Positions 27,350 to 35,665 of a stretch of DNA of 64,000 nucleotides are shown here, piece by piece (positions within the stretch are counted from its first letter, which is position 1; each line of letters opens with the position of its first letter). The notes beneath the pieces were generated by a model. That model was not told the origin of the DNA. It searched no databases and worked only from the letters and a program-made list of their open reading frames with translations. Source of the stretch: Escherichia sp. ESNIH1 (GTDB taxonomy: Bacteria; Pseudomonadota; Gammaproteobacteria; Enterobacterales; Enterobacteriaceae); assembly GCA_002918705.1 (NCBI GenBank), contig PQKR01000004.1:248001-312000 (forward strand), in the 5' to 3' direction. The position numbers and the translations under genes are program-made.

Positions 27350-28789
27350 ATGACAGCACCCGTACAGCACCCGATGTATATTGATGGTCAGTTTGTCACC
27401 TGGCAGGGCGATGCCTGGATTGACGTTGTCAACCCGGCAACCGAAGCGCTTATCTCGCGTATTCCTGACGGTACGGCGGACGATGCGCGTAAGGCCATCG
27501 ATGCCGCCGCCCGAGCCCAGCCTGCCTGGGAGGCGCTGCCAGCCATCGAGCGCGCCGGGTGGTTACGGAAAATTGCGGCGGGCATTCGCGAGCAGGCCAG
27601 TGAAATCAGCGCTCTGATTGTTGAAGAGGGTGGCAAAATTCAGCAGCTGGCCGAAGTCGAGGTGGCCTTTACCGCCGATTATATTGAGTACATGGCCGAG
27701 TGGGCCCGTCGCTACGAAGGTGAGATCCTACAGAGCGACCGTCCCGGAGAGAACATTCTTGTCTTCAAGCGTGCGCTGGGGGTCACTACCGGTATCCTGC
27801 CGTGGAACTTCCCGTTCTTTCTGATTGCCCGCAAGCTGGCTCCGGCGCTGGTGACGGGCAATACCATCGTTATTAAGCCCAGCGAGTTTACGCCTAACAA
27901 CGCCATCGCCTTTGCCAAAATTGTCGATAGCATCGGCCTGCCGCGCGGCGTGTTTAACCTGGTGCTTGGACGTGGCGAGACCGTCGGCCAGGAGCTGGCG
28001 GGCAACCCGAAAGTGGCGATGGTCAGCATGACCGGCAGCGTGGGGGCTGGCGAGAAGATCATGGCGGCGGCAGCGAAAAATATCACCAAGGTATGCCTGG
28101 AGCTGGGTGGCAAAGCGCCAGCCATCGTGATGGACGATGCCGATCTGGAGCTGGCGGTGAAGGCCATCGTCGACTCCAGGGTGATCAATACCGGGCAGGT
28201 CTGTAACTGTGCTGAGCGCGTCTACGTCCAGAAGGGCATCTACGATCGTTTCGTTAACCGACTGGGCGAGGCGATGAACGCCGTTGAGTACGGCGATCCT
28301 GCTGCCCGGAACGACATTGCGATGGGGCCGTTGATCAATGATGCCGCGCTAGCCCGCGTCGAGCAGAAGGTGGCCGGGGCCGTAGAGCAGGGGGCGAAGA
28401 TTGCGCTCGGTGGCAAAGCGGTGGAGGGCAACGGCTATTTCTATCCGCCGACGCTGCTGCTGGACGTGCGTCAGGATATGACCATTATGCATGAAGAGAC
28501 CTTCGGCCCGGTGCTGCCGGTAGTGGTATTTGATACCCTGGAAGAGGCGCTGGAGATGGCCAACGACAGCGACTACGGCCTGACCTCGTCGATTTACACG
28601 CAAAATCTCAATACCGCCATGAAAGCGATCAAGGGGCTTAAGTTTGGCGAAACCTACGTCAACCGCGAGAACTTTGAGGCCATGCAGGGCTTCCACGCTG
28701 GCTGGCGTAAATCCGGTATCGGCGGCGCCGACGGGCGTCATGGCCTGAACGAGTATCTGCAAACCCAGGTGGTCTATCTGCAATCCTGA
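27350..28789 (+). CDS. aldA: aldehyde dehydrogenase A (lactaldehyde/glycolaldehyde)
   Basis: A 479-residue NAD-dependent aldehyde dehydrogenase, the same length as E. coli AldA and near-identical at MYIDGQFVTWQGDAWIDVVN. It oxidises L-lactaldehyde to L-lactate in fucose and rhamnose use, and also glycolaldehyde. Catalytic residues are Glu in LELGGKAP (about 251) and Cys in NTGQVCNCAERV (about 285). The ATG at 27350 has AGGAG upstream. In E. coli gapC lies between aldA and cybB; here only 85 bp separate them and gapC is absent. Confidence 0.97.
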   Translation: MTAPVQHPMYIDGQFVTWQGDAWIDVVNPATEALISRIPDGTADDARKAIDAAARAQPAWEALPAIERAGWLRKIAAGIREQASEISALIVEEGGKIQQLAEVEVAFTADYIEYMAEWARRYEGEILQSDRPGENILVFKRALGVTTGILPWNFPFFLIARKLAPALVTGNTIVIKPSEFTPNNAIAFAKIVDSIGLPRGVFNLVLGRGETVGQELAGNPKVAMVSMTGSVGAGEKIMAAAAKNITKVCLELGGKAPAIVMDDADLELAVKAIVDSRVINTGQVCNCAERVYVQKGIYDRFVNRLGEAMNAVEYGDPAARNDIAMGPLINDAALARVEQKVAGAVEQGAKIALGGKAVEGNGYFYPPTLLLDVRQDMTIMHEETFGPVLPVVVFDTLEEALEMANDSDYGLTSSIYTQNLNTAMKAIKGLKFGETYVNRENFEAMQGFHAGWRKSGIGGADGRHGLNEYLQTQVVYLQS

Positions 28790-28874
28790 TGGATCAGGCC
28801 TGAGAATAATTAATGAAGTTTTAATCAAAGCCCGGTATGTTTGCTTTTTTACTGTTTTAGATAAGGAAAATCTG

Positions 28875-29405
28875 ATGCGCAGCAAATATTCCGGGTTACA
28901 AATAACCCTTCACTGGCTGGTATTTTTACTCGTCGTGGTGGCCTACTGCGCGATGGAATTTCGCGGATATTTTCCCCGCAGCGCCCGTCCGCTGATCAAT
29001 ATGGTCCACGTCTCCTGTGGCATCTCTATTCTGGTGTTGATGGTGGCGCGTCTGCTGGTGCGCCTGAAATACCCCTCGCCGCTAATTACGCCCAAACCAA
29101 AAGCGATGATGACTGGCCTGGCGCATCTCGGTCATCTGGTCATCTATATTCTGTTTATCGCCCTGCCGATTATCGGCCTGTTAATGATGTGGAACCGTGG
29201 CAATAACTGGTTTGCCTTTGGCATCATGATGCCGCACGCCAGCGAATCAAACTTCGATCTGGTTGATACCCTGAAAAGCTGGCACGTCATCCTGGCAACG
29301 CTGGGCTACTATGTTATTGGCCTGCACGCCGCCGCCGCATTAGCGCATCACTATCTCTGGAAAGACGATACGCTGCTGCGCATGATGCCAGGCAAGCGGC
29401 GATAA
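28875..29405 (+). CDS. cybB: cytochrome b561
   Basis: A 176-residue four-helix membrane cytochrome, equal in length to E. coli CybB. Heme-ligand histidines are visible in helix 1 (LQITLHWLVFLLVV), helix 2 (INMVHVSCGISILVL) and helix 4 (WHVILATLGYYVIGLHAAAALAHH). It binds two b-type hemes and can oxidise superoxide, passing electrons to ubiquinone. It follows aldA on the same strand by 85 bp. Confidence 0.95.
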   Translation: MRSKYSGLQITLHWLVFLLVVVAYCAMEFRGYFPRSARPLINMVHVSCGISILVLMVARLLVRLKYPSPLITPKPKAMMTGLAHLGHLVIYILFIALPIIGLLMMWNRGNNWFAFGIMMPHASESNFDLVDTLKSWHVILATLGYYVIGLHAAAALAHHYLWKDDTLLRMMPGKRR

Positions 29406-29426
29406 GCGTTATCTTAGCGACAGACA

Positions 29427-30098
29427 CTACTCTACAGGCTCGATCATTTCTGGCCCCTGGTTTTTGATATTACCTACTGCGCGCGTAACCGGATGCCAGG
29501 TGAACATCTCCGCCGGAACCGCGCCGCGTTTGGCGATATCTTCTGCCTCCTTACCGCTGACGTCCTGTCGCATCCACTCCCGGGCAGCCTCCGGCGTCAG
29601 CACCAGCGGCCGTCGATCGTGGATATCGACCAGACCCTTATCCGCTGCTGCCGTAACAATCAGAAAGCCTTCGTTTTCGTCACCGCGTTCAAACGGCGCG
29701 CTGCCGATGGCCGCCATCAGGATCGGCTGGCCGTCGCTACGGTGGATAAAGTAAGGCTGCTTTTTGTCTCCCTCTTTTTTCCACTCAAACCAGCCGTCGG
29801 CAAAGCAGATGGCGCGGCCGTGTTGCCACAGAGGCTTAAACATCCTGCTGCTGGCGGCGGTCTCGACGCGGGCGTTAATTAGCGCTGGCTTATCCCACCA
29901 GCCCGGCGCATAGCCCCAGTGGACCGGATCCAGCGCCAGCCTGTCGTCACGTTCGTTTAACAAAAGCACCTTCGTTCCGGGCGCAACGTTGTAACGCCCG
30001 ATGGGCTCGGGATCGAAAGGGATGTCGCGCTCTGTGTCATCAGCAAAGAGAGTCAGATACTCTTCACGCGCCTGCGACTGGGCAAATCGTCCACACAT
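29427..30098 (-). CDS. yedK: YedK/HMCES, SRAP-domain abasic-site shield protein
   Basis: A 223-residue SRAP protein. All catalytic positions known from YedK are in place: Cys2 (forms the thiazolidine crosslink to an abasic site), Asn37 (RYNVAPG), Glu105 (DGWFEW) and His160 (VDIHDRRP). It protects abasic sites in single-stranded DNA from strand cleavage. Maturation requires removal of Met1. It is convergent with cybB; in E. coli yedK is in a different region, so the gene has moved or is a paralogue. Confidence 0.94.
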   Translation of the reverse strand: MCGRFAQSQAREEYLTLFADDTERDIPFDPEPIGRYNVAPGTKVLLLNERDDRLALDPVHWGYAPGWWDKPALINARVETAASSRMFKPLWQHGRAICFADGWFEWKKEGDKKQPYFIHRSDGQPILMAAIGSAPFERGDENEGFLIVTAAADKGLVDIHDRRPLVLTPEAAREWMRQDVSGKEAEDIAKRGAVPAEMFTWHPVTRAVGNIKNQGPEMIEPVE

Positions 30099-30174
30099 AG
30101 AAGCCTCCTGTTTCGTTACTGAAAGTATAGAGGGGGATGCGCAAGGGCATTGCCTGGTATATAAATAGAGGTTA

Positions 30175-30208
30175 TGCCGGTTAGCGGCTCCGTCTTACCC
30201 GGACTACA
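30175..30208. repeat. degenerate REP element
   Basis: GCCGGTTAGCGGCTCCGTC followed by TTACCCGGACTAC keeps the arms of the enterobacterial REP palindrome with substitutions. It lies between yedK and the DUF1272 gene. Confidence 0.6.
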
Positions 30209-30237
30209 TTTTCAACCTGCTGATTGAGGATCGCCCT

Positions 30238-30474
30238 ATGCTTGAGCTAAGACCAAACTGCGAGTGTTGCAATAGCGATCTGCTTCCGGACTCTACAGAG
30301 GCGCTGATCTGCTCATTTGAGTGTACGTTTTGTGCCAGCTGTGCGGAAAATATGGCGATGCGCTGCCCAAACTGCGGTGGCGAGCTGGTGAAAAGACCGC
30401 GCAGGGCGGCAGAGAAGCTAATCAACAACCCTGCCTCAACGGCACGGATTTTTAAGCCTGAAGGCTGCGCGTAA
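30238..30474 (+). CDS. DUF1272 zinc-ribbon protein
   Basis: A 78-residue protein with eight cysteines in pairs: CECC (8-11), C26/C30 in ICSFECTFC, C33/C36 in CASC, and CPNC (45-48). This spacing and the PNCGGELVKRP ending match DUF1272, predicted to bind two zinc ions in a RING- or treble-clef-like fold. The role is unknown. Monocistronic. Confidence 0.85.
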   Translation: MLELRPNCECCNSDLLPDSTEALICSFECTFCASCAENMAMRCPNCGGELVKRPRRAAEKLINNPASTARIFKPEGCA

Positions 30475-30532
30475 TTGCCAGCGGCGTAAAGAGAGCAGGC
30501 CCGACAGAGCCTGCTGTTAAGGATGCGAATGC

Positions 30533-30742
30533 TTAGTTCAAAGAGGGGATAGATAAAGGCTCTAACTTGATAACGAAGTGGTTATTAGACCGCTTTATCT
30601 CTGCACCCTTATCGCCATACTCATCGGCAATCTGGAAAAAAGCATCGGTATCAATATCGAAATCCAGCTCGACCTCCCGGTGCTTACCGGAATTTAGCAG
30701 CTCGTATGCCTGATCAAGGTCGTACGCTTTAGCTGTGGCCAT
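30533..30742 (-). CDS. small acidic protein of unknown function
   Basis: A 69-residue soluble acidic protein that I do not recognise. AGGAG lies 7 nt before the ATG, giving good translational evidence. The first half (AYDLDQAYELLNSGKHREVELDFDIDTD) is helical then acidic; the second half (IKRSNNHFVIKLEPL) looks like a beta hairpin. No signal peptide. It is convergent with the DUF1272 gene. Confidence 0.65.
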   Translation of the reverse strand: MATAKAYDLDQAYELLNSGKHREVELDFDIDTDAFFQIADEYGDKGAEIKRSNNHFVIKLEPLSIPSLN

Positions 30743-30848
30743 CAGACGTCTCCTCTCATGGGTTGCATAACGCCCTTAAGTGTACTGGAGCTGTCTATTT
30801 TTGCAGCGGAAACCAGAAAATTCTAACCCTGTTTTAGGCTGGATCGCT

Positions 30849-31004
30849 TCAAAGGGTCATGCCAATGACCGCATTCACCACCGATGAGCACATGAAGACG
30901 CCACCGGCAATAAGCCAGACGGATTGTTTTAACCGTGCCGCCAGAAAAAGAAAGATCGTGGCAGTGATAAAAAAAGGAATGGATATGAGAGTAAATGTGT
31001 TCAT
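30849..31004 (-). CDS. 51-residue two-helix membrane protein
   Basis: A short gene whose ATG overlaps the stop of the gene at 31001-31192 (ATGA), which implies coupled translation. The product has two hydrophobic segments, FTLISIPFFITATIFLFLAA (about 4-23) and VWLIAGGVFMCSSVVNAVIG (about 29-48), with RLKQS between them. No family recognised. The overlap and clean membrane pattern argue that it is real. Confidence 0.6.
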   Translation of the reverse strand: MNTFTLISIPFFITATIFLFLAARLKQSVWLIAGGVFMCSSVVNAVIGMTL

Positions 31005-31192
31005 GTCGGCTGCCGTTTGGTATCTGCGCGCTCTTCAGGTTTGAAATGCTGCACTGCCCGATCGTAAATCGATAGCAGTTCGTCAATATTGTCAGCTGAA
31101 CAGACCGGCACCCTTTGCGCCCTGACTAACTCAATTAAAAGTGCGTAAGCGGACTCTTCCGGGGAACTTTTAGGGTTTATTAATCCAGACAT
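31001..31192 (-). CDS. small protein of unknown function, first gene of a two-gene unit
   Basis: A 63-residue protein with a strong ribosome-binding site (AGGAGG, 7 nt before ATG). It is mostly helical (ESAYALLIELVRAQRVPVCS, about 12-31; NIDELLSIYDRAVQHF, about 35-50) with a basic, charged tail. The stop overlaps the start of the membrane protein at 31004. A soluble partner plus small membrane protein is all that can be said. Confidence 0.65.
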   Translation of the reverse strand: MSGLINPKSSPEESAYALLIELVRAQRVPVCSADNIDELLSIYDRAVQHFKPEERADTKRQPT

Positions 31193-31393
31193 AGCGCCTC
31201 CTTGTAGATAGGTGCTATCAGATTAGCTCTGGTTTGCCGCTGTGGAAACTCTTATTAAGGGTAGGTAGCTACTACGTTGAACAGAAAGAGGCTGTTAAAG
31301 CGTTGCCAATGACAATCTATATGGCAGCGGCAAAACCGGCTTTGATTGTGAATCCATGAATAACCGACGGGCAGTGCTCGAAGGCACTGGACA

Positions 31394-31654
31394 TCAACCC
31401 TTCTCCAGCCGTCTCAAGGCTTCCGCTTCGGTCGTTTCGACCAGTTCCTTACCAAAATCTAGCTCTGAGCCGTCGGGCGTGGTCCAGGCGTCGCCTGTAT
31501 CATGCTTGAGTACATCGCCCACGTTGAGTTCACCATAGCCATCAAGGACGCCATAAATAAATTTCCCTTTTTCGCTTTTAAAAACATAGCCAATGTGGCC
31601 GCTATGGGATGAGTTCTTCTTATGGGTGACGGTTAAGCTGTTAGCATGAATCAT
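31394..31654 (-). CDS. small protein of unknown function
   Basis: An 86-residue protein preceded by AGGAGG, 4 nt before the ATG. It is glycine- and lysine-rich (HSGHIGYVFKSEKGKFIYGVL, then DGYGELNVGDVLKHDTGDAW), suggesting a small beta barrel, and ends in a helix ELVETTEAEALRRLEKG. No signal peptide or known motif. A possible decayed reading frame ends nine bases upstream (stop at 31663), so it may once have been the second gene of an operon. Confidence 0.6.
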   Translation of the reverse strand: MIHANSLTVTHKKNSSHSGHIGYVFKSEKGKFIYGVLDGYGELNVGDVLKHDTGDAWTTPDGSELDFGKELVETTEAEALRRLEKG

Positions 31655-31662
31655 ATGACCTC

Positions 31663-31850
31663 CTACACATAAAAGGGTTGCTCAGAGGGTGACTCTTTAA
31701 ACTTAACAGATCTAAGACCTTCTGCAATGCAGAGCCTGAAGTCAGGCACTTTAGTTTCAACAAACAGGCGATCGTTGGCATCAGGGATAACATAAAAGCA
31801 TGATAGCCGCCTCGATGCGGCTTTTTTATCATCAGTGCCGAGCCTCGCTG
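31663..31850 (-). pseudogene. possible remnant of a small gene upstream of 31394-31654
   Basis: On the minus strand one frame is open for about 60 codons and ends with a protein-like stretch (VIPDANDRLFVETKVPDFRL, then CIAEGLRSVKFKESPSEQPF) at a TAG just before the next gene's ribosome-binding site. No ATG, GTG or TTG with a ribosome-binding site opens it. Either it is the end of a truncated gene or a chance frame; the natural-looking composition favours a remnant. Confidence 0.3.
31805..31827 (+). terminator. orphan intrinsic terminator on the plus strand
   Basis: AGCCGC, loop CTCGAT, GCGGCT, then TTTTTT is a canonical terminator reading rightwards. No plus-strand protein gene lies upstream until 30474, so it may end a small RNA or be left from a lost gene. 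Confidence 0.65.
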
Positions 31851-31978
31851 TCGCGAAGCTTCAATAATACGCATCGTGTGGAATAAACCCTGCCTGTCTA
31901 TAAAGGGGAAACGTCGCTATCGTACGTGACCACACATCACGATAAGGTCATCTCTTGTAAATATAAGGCTGCTAACAG

Positions 31979-32392
31979 ATGAAAACCATGCTTATAGTGG
32001 CAGTGACTGTTGGACTCATTGGCTGTACGTCCAAATCTGAGTCTAATCAACAGGCGAAGATAGCGCCGCAGAAACAGATCCTTGATCCACAACTTCTGGT
32101 GAAAAAAAGGGACAGTGGCGCAGTTGTCATTAAGCGCGATGGAAGCTTTACTGGAAATACGTGCTTAAGCCGCGTGTACATTAATGGTAAACCCATAGCA
32201 GATTTAGATACGTCACAGGAAGTGATTGTCTATCCATCGCCGGGGGAATATGTCATTAGCACCTTGCCGAAGGATTTCTGCGTGGGGGGAATGAGCGCAC
32301 AATCTGCCGATGTCGATGCAGGCAGTACATTAACGTTCCGTATCGGCTACGCGACAGATGGTGACTTTGGTATCTATCCGTCGAGCCATTAA
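31979..32392 (+). CDS. uncharacterised lipoprotein
   Basis: A 137-residue precursor with lipobox LIGC (Cys16). The mature protein has a charged linker, then a beta-rich domain with two conserved-looking cysteines (NTCLSRVYINGKPIADLDTS and KDFCVGGMSA) that could form a disulphide. The pattern YINGKPIADLDTSQEVIVY then PGEYVISTLP resembles small lipoproteins with a PEGA-like or DUF2846-like fold; the match is by pattern only. Followed by a hairpin at 32407-32440. Confidence 0.75.
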   Translation: MKTMLIVAVTVGLIGCTSKSESNQQAKIAPQKQILDPQLLVKKRDSGAVVIKRDGSFTGNTCLSRVYINGKPIADLDTSQEVIVYPSPGEYVISTLPKDFCVGGMSAQSADVDAGSTLTFRIGYATDGDFGIYPSSH

Positions 32393-32406
32393 TGTATGAA
32401 ACATAG

Positions 32407-32440
32407 GTTAATCAACCCACACTGGGGTGGGTTGATTACC
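32407..32440 (+). terminator. hairpin after the lipoprotein gene
   Basis: AATCAACCCAC, loop ACTGG, GTGGGTTGATT form an 11-bp stem between convergent genes. There is no T-run, so it may serve as a bidirectional stabiliser rather than a strict terminator. Confidence 0.45.
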
Positions 32441-32455
32441 ACGACGTTCTGGAGA

Positions 32456-32821
32456 TTAAAATGAATTTTTTATTCTCATGAGAGATCCTTTCTTAATGCC
32501 ATACGGGCACTGTTTGAACTGGCATATCGTTGTATTTAAACATGGACCATTGAAGTTGGGTGAGTTTCCCGGGCAGTTTGTTGTTTTAATAAAGTTAGCC
32601 CATAATTCAGCGCTAAAAGGAAAGGCATGAATAATATCAATCTTATAAAGTCGTCCATTGACCACTAAACCGATATTATTTGTTGAGATGCGATGTCCCG
32701 AACGTAGGAAGAAATCACTCCTGTACCATATTATTAATTTCACGTTGCGTGGTGAGGAAGTAGCGGCAAAGAACGTCCCGGTAGTAGGGCTAGCCAGCGA
32801 GTCGATGATTTTCCATTCCAT
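32456..32821 (-). CDS. AT-rich orphan gene, function unknown
   Basis: A 121-residue protein starting at the ATG at 32821, which has AAGGAGA just upstream; a longer in-frame start at 32890 lacks one. The sequence (EWKIIDSLASPTTGTFFAAT, then WYRSDFFLRSGHRISTNNIG) looks beta-rich, with four cysteines clustered late (NCPGNSPNFNGPCLNTTICQ and FKQCPYG). No signal peptide or family recognised. Its low GC and the AT-rich flank (32822-33259) mark it as recently acquired. Confidence 0.55.
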   Translation of the reverse strand: MEWKIIDSLASPTTGTFFAATSSPRNVKLIIWYRSDFFLRSGHRISTNNIGLVVNGRLYKIDIIHAFPFSAELWANFIKTTNCPGNSPNFNGPCLNTTICQFKQCPYGIKKGSLMRIKNSF

Positions 32822-33259
32822 GTATTCTCCTTTTGACAACACTGAATTGCAATAATAAAAACGCTTACAACTGCAAAAAACAATAGTCACTTCATGTGAC
32901 TAAAAATGTAGCAGTTTGAGTTAGGGTGTCAATGTTTTTTGTTATACCTTAAATTTCTTTAAGAAAATTTCCTTACTTTATAGTAATTTACAAAATGTAT
33001 CGGTTTTTTTTGATATAAAACAATTTATGGTGGAAATATAATAATCACAGAGAATTGATGTGTTTTACACTTTTACCTCTGCGCATCATCTTAGTCTGTA
33101 GGTGGATTATGATTGCGGCGACAGTGGCATTTTGGAGGCGTAGGTAAGGGATTAAGTACCTATATTTGATGGCTTTTTTATGGAGAAAGATAATACCGTT
33201 TACGCGAGTGGCGTTACAGTCACTGACCTCAATAATATAGTAGAGGAATTATCTCGGTA
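32822..33259. other. AT-rich gene-free stretch
   Basis: About 440 bp with long A/T tracts, in sharp contrast to the GC-rich backbone. No convincing coding frame, RNA gene or repeat was seen; a 53-codon frame from 33180 runs antisense into the LysR gene and was rejected. Such regions are typical H-NS-bound flanks of acquired genes. Confidence 0.5.
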
Positions 33260-34156
33260 CTATTCGCCTGCAGCATTAATTCCTGAGGTCAGCGAGGACT
33301 TTAATTTATCGATAAAAGTGCTGACCCGAAGGGGAAGGTAACGCGTTGATGGGAGCAGCGCCCAGACGGATAAAGCCTGCGGTTCGACATCTGTTAATAC
33401 GAGCTCAATCAGGTCGCCTTGCTGGATCTCTTTCGTGACATCCCAGCGGGTAAGCTGGGCAATCCCTAGCCCCTGAACACACAGCTCCCGTACGCCTTCG
33501 ACGTTATCTGAGCTGAAACGCCCCTCAACGCTAACCCGAAGAATTTCACCCTCTCGTTCGAAAATCCATTGCGGTACGCTACTGAGCCTCAGGCAGTTAT
33601 GCTGAATTAAATCTGCAACAGACCGGGGTGTTCCCTGAGCATTTAGATAGGCAGGAGAAGCACAGATTACGCGTGGGTTATCGGTAATTTTGCGGGCAAT
33701 AAGCGTGGAGTCTTTTAACGGTGCGATACGGATGGCCACATCGATTCCCCTCCCGACGATATCAACCACATCTTCGCTTAACTGCAGGTCGATACTGAGC
33801 CTGGGATTATCTGCCAGTAGCTCAGGTATCAGAGGCAAGATATTACGGCGCCCGAACCCGGAGGGGGCTGTAATTCTCAGTAAACCTGCAGCGTCCTGTG
33901 TTGAAGGAGAGAACAGCGCTCTGGCCCCGGTCTCTGCATCAACCAGCGCCCGGGCATAGGGTAGAAACTCCAGGCCCTCCTGTGTCAACGATACCGATCG
34001 CGTCGTTCTTTGCACAAGACGCACGCCAAGCTCACGCTCGAGCGATGCCAGGCGCCTTGAAACCGCCATTGCTGAAATATTCTGCCTTTTTGCCGCCTGA
34101 GTCAGGCTGCGTGTTTCGGTTATGACAAGAAAGAGTGATACCTCTTGCAGATTCAT
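33260..34156 (-). CDS. LysR-family regulator of the adjacent old yellow enzyme gene
   Basis: A 298-residue LysR protein (start at 34156; GGAG 5 nt upstream). The helix-turn-helix region is RSLTQAAKRQNISAMAVSRR (about 16-35) and the RTTRSVSLTQEG linker places it in the CrgA-like subgroup. The effector domain carries ITAPSGFGRRNILPLIPELL. Divergent from the flavin oxidoreductase at 34319 with 160 bp between them, so it probably senses an electrophile or quinone and controls that gene, by analogy with other LysR/OYE pairs. Confidence 0.88.
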   Translation of the reverse strand: MNLQEVSLFLVITETRSLTQAAKRQNISAMAVSRRLASLERELGVRLVQRTTRSVSLTQEGLEFLPYARALVDAETGARALFSPSTQDAAGLLRITAPSGFGRRNILPLIPELLADNPRLSIDLQLSEDVVDIVGRGIDVAIRIAPLKDSTLIARKITDNPRVICASPAYLNAQGTPRSVADLIQHNCLRLSSVPQWIFEREGEILRVSVEGRFSSDNVEGVRELCVQGLGIAQLTRWDVTKEIQQGDLIELVLTDVEPQALSVWALLPSTRYLPLRVSTFIDKLKSSLTSGINAAGE

Positions 34157-34318
34157 AATGGCTCCGGCGTCCAATTATCGCATAAGTCGTTTTCTGCGGG
34201 AAAAGCACCTACGCGATTATAACAAAATTCATTATACAGCCTTATCATTATGGTCTGTTTATGCGTTAAACGACAATGATTATATTGTGTTTACGAGTAA
34301 AACTGAGCAGGAAAACAG

Positions 34319-35416
34319 ATGAAAACATTGCCTCTTTTGGCTCCCGGTCATATCGGGAAGGTTGCCTTAAAAAACCGTCTGGTTGTCGCGCCAATGACCC
34401 GCGTTACGGCTTCGGAAGAGGGGATAGCCAGCGATCGTATGAAGGCATACTACGCGGATTTTGCGCGAGGTGGTTTCGGGCTGGTGATCTCAGAAGGCAT
34501 CTATATCGATCGCGCATGGTCACAAACCTATGCTTTTCAGGCGGGGTTAACCAGTGCGGAGCAGGTTGCCGGATGGCGTAGGATTACGGATGCTGTACAT
34601 CAACATAAGGGCCGTATTTTTGCCCAAATCCAGCATTCAGGCGCGCTTTCACAAGGCAACCATTTCTTAGCCGGAACCGTTGCACCCAGTGCCGTTCGTC
34701 CCGTCGGTAAGCAGATGACATTTTATCGCGGTGAGGGTGACTATCCTGTTCCACGAGAACTGAGTGAAGATGAAATTCAGGACATCATCAGCAGCTTTGG
34801 CGATGCCGCGTCGTATGCTGTTTTTGACGCAGGCTTTGACGGCGTGGAGATCCACGGTGCAAATGGCTACCTGCTCGATCAGTTCTTCACGGATTATACC
34901 AATCTGCGAACCGACCGCTGGGGGGGTGATATTGCTGGCCGTCTGCAGTTGAGCCTTGAAGTCATTAAGTCCGTTAAACAACGTGTAGGCCCGGCTATTC
35001 CGGTGGGTATTCGTATCTCTCAGGGGAAAGTAAATGACTTTTTCCATAAATGGGCAAACGGTGAAGAGGATGCCCAGGTGGTATTTATGCTCCTTGCCGA
35101 ATCCGGTATCGATTATCTGCACCTAACCGAGTTTGAAGCCTGGCAGCCGGCCTTCCCTGACAACCCACTTTCGCTGGTTGAACTGGCACGTAAATACGCA
35201 CCCCAGCTTACTATTATGGCCAATGGTAGCCTGCATGATCCCTCTCGGGCACAACAGGTTATGGAGATGGGGGCCGATTTTATCGCCCTTGGCCGTGGCG
35301 CCCTGGCAAATCATGACTGGCCTGAACGTGTGGCTGTTAACCAAGCGATCCGTGAATTTGATAGCGCCATTCTTGGGCCCATTGCCGATATTAAAGATTC
35401 AGAGCTGACTGATTAA
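34319..35416 (+). CDS. NADH:flavin oxidoreductase, old yellow enzyme family
   Basis: A 365-residue FMN-dependent TIM-barrel enzyme. The N-terminal LKNRLVVAPMTRVTASEEG (about 18-36) binds FMN, and VEIHGANGYLLDQFFTDYTN (about 177-196) contains the His/Asn pair that binds the substrate carbonyl. The C-terminal phosphate loop is GADFIALGRGALANHDWP. It reduces activated alkenes, quinones or nitro compounds; it is of the YqjM/NemA superfamily but is not clearly NemA. Followed by an intrinsic terminator. Confidence 0.92.
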   Translation: MKTLPLLAPGHIGKVALKNRLVVAPMTRVTASEEGIASDRMKAYYADFARGGFGLVISEGIYIDRAWSQTYAFQAGLTSAEQVAGWRRITDAVHQHKGRIFAQIQHSGALSQGNHFLAGTVAPSAVRPVGKQMTFYRGEGDYPVPRELSEDEIQDIISSFGDAASYAVFDAGFDGVEIHGANGYLLDQFFTDYTNLRTDRWGGDIAGRLQLSLEVIKSVKQRVGPAIPVGIRISQGKVNDFFHKWANGEEDAQVVFMLLAESGIDYLHLTEFEAWQPAFPDNPLSLVELARKYAPQLTIMANGSLHDPSRAQQVMEMGADFIALGRGALANHDWPERVAVNQAIREFDSAILGPIADIKDSELTD

Positions 35417-35424
35417 TTTCTCTG

Positions 35425-35457
35425 CCCCGGTCAGGCTGTCCGGGGTTAACTTTTTTA
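35425..35457 (+). terminator. intrinsic terminator of the old yellow enzyme gene
   Basis: CCCCGG, a 9-nt loop, CCGGGG, then TTAACTTTTTT, nine bases past the stop codon. Confidence 0.85.
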
Positions 35458-35665
35458 GCTGAAACGATAAATCTAAAATTGTTATAACCAACATTATTTA
35501 CGCAACGGTTCAGGAAATTTTCACCTCGTGTGAGATCTAAACCACAATACTTCTGCTTAAAATGCCTCTTTTCCCGCCAGGTGAACTTCGTCACATTTCT
35601 TTAACCTGCGAATCAGTAGATTTTTCGGCGATAGCTAATAATCGATTCAGCAAAAAGGAAGAACA

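Noticed and set aside
33180-33341. 53-codon frame on the plus strand at the 3' end of the LysR gene
   Set aside because: It overlaps the LysR coding end antisense, has no ribosome-binding site, and the peptide has no features.
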